Below, in pieces: positions 6,725-12,060 of a DNA stretch of 13,219 nt (positions are counted from its first letter, which is position 1; every line of letters begins with the position of its first letter). The DNA comes from JACJWR01 sp964627505 (GTDB lineage: Bacteria; Actinomycetota; Actinomycetes; S36-B12; UBA10799). The DNA lies in contig CAZVKB010000079.1 in assembly GCA_964627505.1 (NCBI GenBank), positions 1 through 13,219 of the forward strand, in the 5' to 3' direction. The notes beneath the pieces were generated by a model. The model was given only the letters and a program-made list of their open reading frames with translations. It was not told where the DNA came from and made no database searches. A program made the position numbers and the translations under genes.

Positions 6725-7629
6725 GGTTCGTCGCCGGCCAAGCCGAGTAGGCGGGCGCCGTTGGTCCACAGCACCGCCCGCAGCCAGTCGTCGCCGAGGC
6801 CGAACCGAGCCAAGGCCGCAATTTGTTCGGCGTAGGGGTAAGGAATGCTAGGGAAGTCTGAACCCAGCACCACCTTGTCGGCCAACCCTCCCAGCCGATC
6901 GATGTAGCTCCGACTCATGGGGGCAAACGTGTTGGCAAAGTCCGTGCCCGCCATGGTGGTGTCGAGATAGACTCCCGGATACGCTGCCGCCAGGTCGGCG
7001 AAAGCGTCGTATTCGGGCATCCCGAGGTGAGCGATCACCAGCACGAGATCCGGGTGCCGGGCCAGCAGTCGTTCGATGCTCGCAGGGCCCGTGTGCTCAC
7101 CTGGTAGTGGCGCGGAACCACAATGCACCACTACCGGCAACTGGTGCTGTGCCAACAGGTTCCACGCTGCTTCGAGCCGCGGGTCGTCAGGGGCAAAGTT
7201 GCCCACCTGGGCGTGGATCTTGAACAGCCGAGCCCCGGTCGCGATCGCCGAAGCGGTGTAGGCGCCTACACCTGGTTCCGGGTAGAAAGTCGCGCAGTGC
7301 ACAGCCTGCGGGATCCGCGCGGCGAAGTCAGCCGACCATTCATTGAGCCATTGCGCCATCCCGGCGCGATGGGCGTAGGTCAGAGCCGGAATTGCCTGCA
7401 CACCCAAACGGCTGAGAATCGCGATTCGAGTGGCCTCGTCCTCTCGGTAATAGATCGGCCACGGTCGTCCGTAGTTATCACCCGCAGCATCGAAGTACGC
7501 CCAGACCTTCTGCTGCATCGACTCCGGCAGGAAGTGGATGTGGATGTCGGCAAGTCCCGGCACCCCCAACGCCGCCAGAAATGCGGGCAGCTCGGCATCC
7601 GTGCGAGGCGCATGCGTCAAGTTGGACAC
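6721..7629 (-). CDS. Amidohydrolase-2 family metal-dependent hydrolase/decarboxylase
   Basis: This is a 302-residue TIM-barrel enzyme of the amidohydrolase-2 family, which includes ACMSD-type decarboxylases and lactone hydrolases. Metal-site residues are in place: His30 and His32 in DIHIHFLP, Lys137/His139 in FKIHAQVG, His169 in VVHCG, His201 in IAHLG and Asp258 in LGSDFP. The His-based sites suggest one Zn2+ or Mn2+ in the cytosol. It starts at GTG7629, where the plus strand reads CAC at 7627-7629. The overlapping transporter downstream suggests that uptake or efflux and conversion of one substrate are linked. The promoter region to the right carries a perfect tandem duplication that may hold an operator. 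The exact reaction cannot be inferred; no aromatic-catabolism neighbours point to a ring substrate. Confidence 0.85.
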   Translation of the reverse strand: MSNLTHAPRTDAELPAFLAALGVPGLADIHIHFLPESMQQKVWAYFDAAGDNYGRPWPIYYREDEATRIAILSRLGVQAIPALTYAHRAGMAQWLNEWSADFAARIPQAVHCATFYPEPGVGAYTASAIATGARLFKIHAQVGNFAPDDPRLEAAWNLLAQHQLPVVVHCGSAPLPGEHTGPASIERLLARHPDLVLVIAHLGMPEYDAFADLAAAYPGVYLDTTMAGTDFANTFAPMSRSYIDRLGGLADKVVLGSDFPSIPYPYAEQIAALARFGLGDDWLRAVLWTNGARLLGLAGDEP

Positions 7630-7634
7630 CTCTC

Positions 7635-7640
7635 AACCTA
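7635..7640 (-). promoter_or_regulatory. -10 box of the amidohydrolase-transporter operon
   Basis: Read on the minus strand, TAGGTT (7640 down to 7635) fits TANNNT and lies 5 nt before GTG7629. This fits a leaderless or very short-leader transcript starting near the start codon. The purine-rich GAGAGG beside the GTG is too close to act as a normal Shine-Dalgarno. Confidence 0.4.
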
Positions 7641-7670
7641 CTGGATCCCCGGATTACTGGATCCCCGGAT
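7639..7670. repeat. Perfect tandem duplication of a 16-bp unit
   Basis: TACTGGATCCCCGGAT occurs twice head to tail, at 7639-7654 and 7655-7670, without a mismatch. Each unit has a near-palindromic ATCC-CC-GGAT core and a GGATCC site. The array abuts and slightly overlaps the amidohydrolase -10 box and covers its expected -35 region, so it could be a paired operator site. It may instead be a recent slippage duplication. Confidence 0.7.
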
Positions 7671-7699
7671 TTTTCCACTGCCCCAAGTCCTCCCCGAAG

Positions 7700-7774
7700 A
7701 ATCGCCCAATAACCGCACAATCGCCCAAACACCAATGGGCGATTGTGCGGTTTTCAGGCGAATTTGCGGCATGG
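7700..7774. repeat. Dispersed palindromic repeat, copy 2, with perfect hairpin
   Basis: This is the second copy of the element at 4-78, in the same orientation. AACCGCACAATCGCCCA (7711-7727) and its exact complement (7736-7752) form a perfect 17-bp stem with an 8-base loop, AACACCAA. TCGCC (7702-7706) and GGCGA (7757-7761) form an outer 5-bp stem after an internal loop. The hexamer TCGCCC or its complement occurs four times, in mirror-symmetric order, allowing one mismatch at the last site. Conservation of stems in both copies suggests selection on structure or a mobile palindromic element. Confidence 0.75.
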
Positions 7775-7850
7775 CGGCTTGGCGGCACGGTGGCCCAGCA
7801 GCACGGCAGCCCAGCGGCCTGGCAGCCCAGCGGACCAGCAGCCGGGCGGA
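7771..7850. repeat. GC-rich imperfect tandem repeat tract
   Basis: The stretch is built from GGC-, CAGC- and GCCCAGC-type words. The clearest unit, GGCAGCCCAGCGG, occurs at 7805-7817 and 7821-7833 with a 16-base period, and degenerate versions lie on both sides. It directly follows repeat copy 2, and copy 1 is also followed by a G-rich tract. No coding or regulatory role is evident. Confidence 0.5.
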
Positions 7851-7892
7851 TTGGCGACGCCCCTGCCTCACCCGTTCGGACGTGTGCATCTG

Positions 7893-7963
7893 CAAGCCAT
7901 CCGCCAGTTGGCCTACTGTTCACCCGCGCGCCCCCAAGCGGCCAACTTCGCGGATTAGCCTTG
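7893..7963. other. Long imperfect inverted repeat upstream of the DUF47/PhoU-like gene
   Basis: Three paired blocks nest: CAAG (7893-7896) with CTTG (7960-7963), ATCCGC (7899-7904) with GCGGAT (7950-7955), and AGTTGGCC (7906-7913) with GGCCAACT (7940-7947). That gives 18 Watson-Crick pairs with small internal loops around a 26-base terminal loop. It ends 46 bases before ATG8010 and its right foot overlaps a possible -35 box. It could be an operator array, a structured leader or small RNA, or the end-to-end remains of a small mobile element. Confidence 0.6.
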
Positions 7964-7988
7964 TGGTGGGTCCTATTTTGGGTAGGTC
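7961..7988 (+). promoter_or_regulatory. Weak promoter candidate for the DUF47/PhoU-like gene
   Basis: TTGTGG (7961-7966) and TAGGTC (7983-7988) are separated by 16 bases, and GAGG at 8001-8004 lies 5 nt before ATG8010. The -10 box departs from TANNNT at its last base. The -35 overlaps the right arm of the long inverted repeat, so folding or a bound regulator there could affect transcription. Confidence 0.3.
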
Positions 7989-8009
7989 CCGGCCAATTGC
8001 GAGGTTGCC

Positions 8010-8642
8010 ATGAGGACCGCCAAACAGCGAGCCGCGCTACGCGACTTGCTCGCAGATTACGGTGTTCTGCTCTACGAGGCCTCGTACATGTTGGCGGCCC
8101 TGGGGGAAGCGGAATCACCCGATCGGCAAGACGAACTCGATGTCCTTACCGAGGTCTGTTCAGAGGCCACTGCCAAACACCGCGAACTGTCACACGTGGT
8201 GGCATACCCGGCGCCGCCGGCAGCTGGTTGGAGTGCGGCGGAATTGCGCGTGCTGCTGGACCAATTGCAGCAGATGGTCGACGACATCCTGCGGATCGGC
8301 ACCATGCTCACCCGCATCCGACTCGATCGCCTGCCGGAGAACGTCTTGGAGCAGGTGCACCTCGTGCAGGGTCTGAGCCGCTTGGTATCCGAATCGGTGG
8401 AGTCCCTAGGCGACCCCGTTGCGCTCCAGCGGTGCGCCGAAGCTGTGCATCACGGTGCCACCACTAATCGTCTGTACGGCGGCTCGGGCAGCACCACGAC
8501 GAGTGCCTCGATGGTCGCGGACGAATCAACCCAGATCGGCGACACCCACGAGTTGAGTGCAGCGCGGGACGCATTGGGCGCCGAGGTCGATCGGTTGTGG
8601 GATTTCGAGCGCCTCCTGGTGACCTCGGTGGGGATGCCGTAG
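8010..8642 (+). CDS. Helical DUF47/PhoU-like protein (tentative)
   Basis: This 210-residue soluble protein is predicted by eye to be nearly all helix, with no signal peptide or membrane segment. The order of elements resembles DUF47/PhoU-like proteins, which accompany PiT phosphate transporters. A first helix has YGVLLYEASYMLAAL (17-31). A linker with WSAAELRVLLDQLQQMVDDIL (74-94) parallels the DUF47 tPxdReDi..L...lDdilD block. A third helical block surrounds VHLVQGLSRLVSESVESL. A Gly/Ser/Thr-rich stretch (157-175) then interrupts the helices before a last amphipathic segment. No PiT or Pst gene lies nearby, so a role in phosphate control is uncertain. GAGG at 8001-8004 supports the start. 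No clear terminator follows. The alternative is an unrelated helical-bundle protein. Confidence 0.6.
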   Translation: MRTAKQRAALRDLLADYGVLLYEASYMLAALGEAESPDRQDELDVLTEVCSEATAKHRELSHVVAYPAPPAAGWSAAELRVLLDQLQQMVDDILRIGTMLTRIRLDRLPENVLEQVHLVQGLSRLVSESVESLGDPVALQRCAEAVHHGATTNRLYGGSGSTTTSASMVADESTQIGDTHELSAARDALGAEVDRLWDFERLLVTSVGMP

Positions 8643-8733
8643 CCCACCTCCGTTCGGGTTGGATGTGAGGTTCTCGACCATCCGCCGGCCTGGCGGGGCA
8701 TAGTCTGGAAAGCGGCGAAATGGTAATGAACGT

Positions 8734-8756
8734 GTGACTGCGAACGTCGCACACAC
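8734..8756. promoter_or_regulatory. Palindrome upstream of the acyl-CoA synthetase, possible operator
   Basis: TGCGA (8739-8743) and TCGCA (8747-8751) flank ACG. After two mismatched bases the symmetry continues as GTG (8734-8736) and CAC (8754-8756). The site lies 50-73 bases before ATG8807, and a TAGTCT box (8701-8706) upstream could be a -10. TetR- or GntR-type lipid regulators bind such sites, but none is encoded in the window. Confidence 0.3.
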
Positions 8757-8806
8757 CTTGAGATCGGCCGCACAACCAGATCTCACCTTTGTGGACAGGA
8801 CCCCCG

Positions 8807-10594
8807 ATGGCGCATGAACTCGAATTCCCGGCAGAAATCGACTTACCGATCACCCAGACGCTGGGATCAATCCCGGGGCGGAATGCCTCACGTTTCCCAC
8901 ATCGACCGATGTACGCCGTGCGTACCGATGATGGCTGGCGCGATGTCACCGCCGTCGAGTTCGATGCCGAAGTTCAGGCAGTCGCGCGCGGCTTGGTGGC
9001 GTGGGAGGTGCCGGTCGGGACTCCCGTGGCCATCATGTCGCCCACCCGCTACGAATGGGCCGTCTTGGACTTCGCGCTCTGGCGGGTGGGCAGTTTCGCC
9101 GTGCCCATCTATGACTCGTCCTCAGCCGAGCAAATCGCATGGATCCTGGAAGACAGTGCAGTGATGGCTGTGATCACTGACTCGCAGGCCGCCGCGGATC
9201 GGGTGCGTGCAGCGACTGAACAGCCGCCGCCGATCTGGGTGATGGCAGACGACCTGCTCGCGGAGTTGACCGCCGCCGGCGCCGATGTCGACGATGAGGT
9301 GATTGCGCAGCGTGCCGCGGCCGCCACGCCGGCGGATCCGGCCACGATCGTCTACACCTCGGGCACCACCGGCCGGCCAAAAGGGTGTGTGATCACCCAC
9401 AGCAATCTCATGTTCGTCGTGCGCACGCTGGCAGCCACCACCAGGCCTGTGGTGGACACTCCCGATGCCACCACAGTGCTGTTCCTGCCACTTGCGCACG
9501 TACTCGGACGTGGCGCACAGCTGTACTGCGCCGAGGGCGGCATGAAAGTGGCGCACTGTCCCAACCCGAAACAACTGCCCGCCGACATGATCAGCGTCTC
9601 GCCGACGTTCCTGGTGGGGGTGCCGAGAATCTTCGAGAAGATCTTCAGCGCATCCCAGCAGAAAGCCCACGCGGGCGGCAAGGGCTGGATCTTCGAGAAG
9701 GCCGCAGCGGTGGCCATCGACTATGGCCGGGCCTCCCACAACGGTGGACCCTCGCTAGCCCTGCGGATTCAGCACGCAGTGTTCGACAAGCTCGTGTATG
9801 GCAAGATCCGGGCGGCAATGGGCGGGCAACTGCGGTACGCCATCACCGGTGGAGCGAGCCTGGGGGAGCGGCTCGGCATGTTCTATGCGGGCATCGGGCT
9901 GACCGTGATGGAAGGTTATGGACTGACAGAGACCACCGCATCCGGCACCTTCAATCGGGCGCAGTCGCCGCGGATCGGTTCAGTGGGTCAGCCGATGCCC
10001 GGGACTGCAGTGCGGATTGCCGAAGACGGTGAGATCTGGCTGCGCGGCCCGCACGTGATGGCCGGATACCACAATAATCTCGCTGCCACTGCGGAGGCGA
10101 TCGACGCCGACGGCTGGTTCCACACCGGCGATCTCGGCGCCCTGGACGCCGACGGCTACCTGAGCATCACAGGCCGCAAGAAGGAGATCATCGTCACCGC
10201 GGGCGGCAAGAATGTGGCTCCCGCAGTGTTGGAAGACCGGATGCAGGCCCACCACCTGATCGGTGAATCGATCGTGGTGGGGGAAGCCCGCCCGTTTATC
10301 GGTGCTTTGGTGACGGTGGATCCGGTGGCCCTGGCCACCTGGGCCGCTGCGAAGGGAAAGACCGGACGCACAGTGGTTGAATTGCACGACGATCCCGACC
10401 TGAACGCGGAGATTCAAGCGGCGGTGGACGATGCCAACGCGGCGGTGTCCAAAGCCGAGTCGATCCGCGCATGGCGGTTGCTCGACGTCGAACTCACCGA
10501 GGCTTCCGGGCACCTCACACCGACCCAGAAACTCAAGCGCGGGGTGATCACGGAAGACTTCCAGCGCGACATCGAAGACATCTACTCGGGTTGA
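8807..10594 (+). CDS. Long-chain fatty-acid--CoA ligase, FadD15-type
   Basis: This 595-residue ANL-superfamily adenylate-forming enzyme activates a long-chain fatty acid with ATP and CoA to acyl-CoA at the cytoplasmic membrane face. The phosphate-binding loop is YTSGTTGRPKG (183-193). GYGLTE is at 370-375, with Thr and Glu for ATP/Mg. HTGDLG is at 439-444 with the ribose-binding Asp, the hinge GRKKEIIVTAGGKNV is at 456-470, and the catalytic lysine region PTQKLKRG is at 572-579 (Lys575). SPTRYEWAVLDFALWRVG and VPIYDSSSAEQIAWILEDS are typical of the bacterial FadD15/AMP-binding long-chain group, and the length is normal. ATG8807 is set by AGGA at 8797-8800 with a 6-base spacer; an upstream in-frame TTG8789 is unlikely. 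An oxidative pair (FMO and dehydrogenase) follows in the same direction after 88 bases, fitting lipid or hydrophobic-compound catabolism. Confidence 0.93.
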   Translation: MAHELEFPAEIDLPITQTLGSIPGRNASRFPHRPMYAVRTDDGWRDVTAVEFDAEVQAVARGLVAWEVPVGTPVAIMSPTRYEWAVLDFALWRVGSFAVPIYDSSSAEQIAWILEDSAVMAVITDSQAAADRVRAATEQPPPIWVMADDLLAELTAAGADVDDEVIAQRAAAATPADPATIVYTSGTTGRPKGCVITHSNLMFVVRTLAATTRPVVDTPDATTVLFLPLAHVLGRGAQLYCAEGGMKVAHCPNPKQLPADMISVSPTFLVGVPRIFEKIFSASQQKAHAGGKGWIFEKAAAVAIDYGRASHNGGPSLALRIQHAVFDKLVYGKIRAAMGGQLRYAITGGASLGERLGMFYAGIGLTVMEGYGLTETTASGTFNRAQSPRIGSVGQPMPGTAVRIAEDGEIWLRGPHVMAGYHNNLAATAEAIDADGWFHTGDLGALDADGYLSITGRKKEIIVTAGGKNVAPAVLEDRMQAHHLIGESIVVGEARPFIGALVTVDPVALATWAAAKGKTGRTVVELHDDPDLNAEIQAAVDDANAAVSKAESIRAWRLLDVELTEASGHLTPTQKLKRGVITEDFQRDIEDIYSG

Positions 10595-10628
10595 CCGGCT
10601 ACGATCCGGCGCAAGGAGTATGGACGCG

Positions 10629-10649
10629 GCGCGCCTGCTAGCGGCGCGT
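10629..10649 (+). terminator. Hairpin between the FadD and FMO genes
   Basis: CGCGCC (10630-10635) pairs with GGCGCG (10643-10648), extended by one G-T pair, around the loop TGCTAGC. There is no T-run. It could weaken read-through between the two genes or shape the leader of the FMO message; it ends 14 bases before the strong Shine-Dalgarno. Confidence 0.35.
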
Positions 10650-10662
10650 GCCTGCGCTCCCC

Positions 10663-10668
10663 AGGAGG
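10663..10668 (+). promoter_or_regulatory. Strong Shine-Dalgarno with competing starts
   Basis: AGGAGG is a near-perfect ribosome binding site. The best-spaced start is ATG10676 (7 nt), but that frame ends after seven codons at TGA 10697-10699. The FMO frame starts at GTG10683, for which GAGG at 10670-10673 with a 9-base spacer is the better site, or at ATG10692. This favours GTG10683 or a coupled restart at ATG10692. Confidence 0.5.
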
Positions 10669-10675
10669 CGAGGCG

Positions 10676-10699
10676 ATGATGGGTGCAGCAAATGGCTGA
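10676..10699 (+). CDS. Possible seven-codon leader ORF overlapping the FMO start
   Basis: ATG ATG GGT GCA GCA AAT GGC TGA would give MMGAANG. It sits at ideal distance from AGGAGG, in a different frame from the monooxygenase, and its stop lies just inside the monooxygenase gene, 5 bases past ATG10692. Such an arrangement permits termination-reinitiation coupling. It could also be chance, since ATGATG may simply lie between a real Shine-Dalgarno and GTG10683. Confidence 0.25.
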   Translation: MMGAANG

Positions 10700-12059
10700 C
10701 GCGACCGGCGACACCCCACAGGTGTGTGTGATCGGCGCGGGTGCCTCCGGACTGGCCGCGGGCAAAGCCCTGGCCGACCGGGGCATTATTTTCGACTGGT
10801 TCGAAAAGGGTTCGTATGTAGGTGGTCTGTGGCAGATCGACAATGACAATGATGCGGTGGCCGCTTACCGCACGCTGCACCTGAACAGTTCCCGCCCACT
10901 CACCCAGTACCCCAGTTTCCCGATGCCCGACGATTGGCCGGACTACCCTTCGCACGAGTTGATGGCCACCTACTTCCAGTCGTTCGCCGAAGCCAACGGA
11001 TTGCTCGACCGCATCACTTTTCGCACGTCCGTGACCTCGGTGACACCGGTGCCGACAAGTGGGAAGCCGGGGTCGGCAGGTTGGGATGTGGAGTTGAGTT
11101 CTGGTGACACGCGGCACTATCAGGACGTGGTGGTAGCCAACGGACATCACTCGGTGCCCAACATCCCGGAATTCCCCGGTCATTACTCCGGGGATAGTTT
11201 CCACGCCCACGACTATCTCGACCCGTCGGTCTTCGACGGGCGCAACGTGCTGGTGATCGGCGTCGGCAACTCTGGCATGGATATCGCCTGCGACGCGGCC
11301 AAGAACGCCGAGTCGGTCTTGCTGTCCACCCGCCACGGGGTACATGTGATTCCCAAGTACGCATTCGGGCGTCCGGTGGATCAGTTCGGCAATCCACTGG
11401 TGGCGTATCTGCCATTCCCGGTGGAACGGGCTATCTACGAGGGAATTTTGCGGCTGAGTACTGGTCGACCGCAGGACCGCGGTTTGCCGAAGCCCGATCA
11501 CCGATTGCTGCATGCCCACCCGACGGTGTCCTCGGAACTGTATGACCGGGTGGGTCACGGCGACATCGAGATGAAGCCCGATATTGCGCGGTTCGACGGC
11601 GATCGGGTGGAGTTCGTCGATGGTTCCAGTGCCGAGATCGATCTGCTGGTGTACGCCACCGGCTACCAGGTGTCGCTGCCGTTCTTCGCTCCTGAAGTGT
11701 ATGAACCGCGCGGGAACTCGATGCCTCTCTACCAACGCGTGCTCACCCCAGACAGGCCCGGCTTGTTCTTCATCGGGTTCATTCAGACCGTCGGATCGGG
11801 TATCCCCTTGATGGAGTTGCAGGCTCAGTGGGTCGGGGATCTGCTCACCGGTACGGCGGTGCTGCCCTCGGACGCGGACATGCGCGAGTGGATCGCAGCG
11901 GATCAGAAGCGGCTAGCCGCGCGTTACGTGCGTTCCACCAGACACACGATGCAAGTGGACTTCTGGCGCTACCGCAGGGCTCTGATCGAAGCACGGCTGC
12001 AGTCACCACAGCCAAGTCTGCGCACTCGTCTCACTCGTCCCTTCGCCGGGCTGCGTTGA
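10683..12059 (+). CDS. Flavin-containing monooxygenase (FMO/BVMO-like)
   Basis: This 458-residue class B flavoprotein monooxygenase uses FAD, NADPH and O2 to oxygenate S, N or carbonyl groups. The FAD-binding GxGxxG is VIGAGASGLAAGKAL (Gly18, Gly20, Gly23), with the acidic strand end EKGSYVGGLW at 41-50. The FMO fingerprint appears as YSGDSFHAHDY (168-178), with Tyr in place of the first Phe. NADPH binding is VIGVGNSGMD (Gly193, Gly195, Gly198). The late YATGY motif is at 324-328. Only one fingerprint of FxGxxxHxxxY type is present, and the length fits FMOs rather than the longer Baeyer-Villiger enzymes. The start is GTG10683, or ATG10692 as an alternative. The dehydrogenase gene begins one base after its stop, so the two are almost certainly co-transcribed. 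I recall similar FMO-dehydrogenase pairs from mycobacteria, where the physiological substrate is unclear. Confidence 0.9.
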   Translation: MQQMADATGDTPQVCVIGAGASGLAAGKALADRGIIFDWFEKGSYVGGLWQIDNDNDAVAAYRTLHLNSSRPLTQYPSFPMPDDWPDYPSHELMATYFQSFAEANGLLDRITFRTSVTSVTPVPTSGKPGSAGWDVELSSGDTRHYQDVVVANGHHSVPNIPEFPGHYSGDSFHAHDYLDPSVFDGRNVLVIGVGNSGMDIACDAAKNAESVLLSTRHGVHVIPKYAFGRPVDQFGNPLVAYLPFPVERAIYEGILRLSTGRPQDRGLPKPDHRLLHAHPTVSSELYDRVGHGDIEMKPDIARFDGDRVEFVDGSSAEIDLLVYATGYQVSLPFFAPEVYEPRGNSMPLYQRVLTPDRPGLFFIGFIQTVGSGIPLMELQAQWVGDLLTGTAVLPSDADMREWIAADQKRLAARYVRSTRHTMQVDFWRYRRALIEARLQSPQPSLRTRLTRPFAGLR

Positions 12060-12060
12060 C

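Larger units (their letters stand above)
7630..8009. other. Structured divergent intergenic region, no gene seen
   Basis: This 380-base stretch separates the divergent amidohydrolase and DUF47/PhoU-like genes. From left to right it holds the amidohydrolase -10 box, the 16-bp tandem duplication, repeat copy 2 with a perfect 17-bp hairpin, a GC-rich tandem tract, a second long hairpin at 7893-7963 and a possible promoter for the right-hand gene. Several open frames cross it, but they are Ala/Gly/Pro/Arg-rich, lack family motifs, and are best explained by the repeats. Because both flanking genes are transcribed away from it, its hairpins are not ordinary gene-end terminators. Confidence 0.65.

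Noticed and set aside
4..7774. The two repeat copies as a CRISPR or integron attC array
   Set aside because: There are only two copies, 7.7 kb apart, with no regular spacers and no cas or integrase gene. The hairpin lacks attC core sites.
7123..8467. Plus-strand open frames crossing the intergenic region
   Set aside because: They are built from repeat DNA and antisense amidohydrolase sequence. They lack motifs and conflict with the DUF47/PhoU-like gene, which has a good ribosome binding site.
8681..8699. CCGCC/GGCGG hairpin as terminator of the DUF47/PhoU-like gene
   Set aside because: The stem is only 5 bp with no T-run, and such GC-rich matches are expected often in this DNA.
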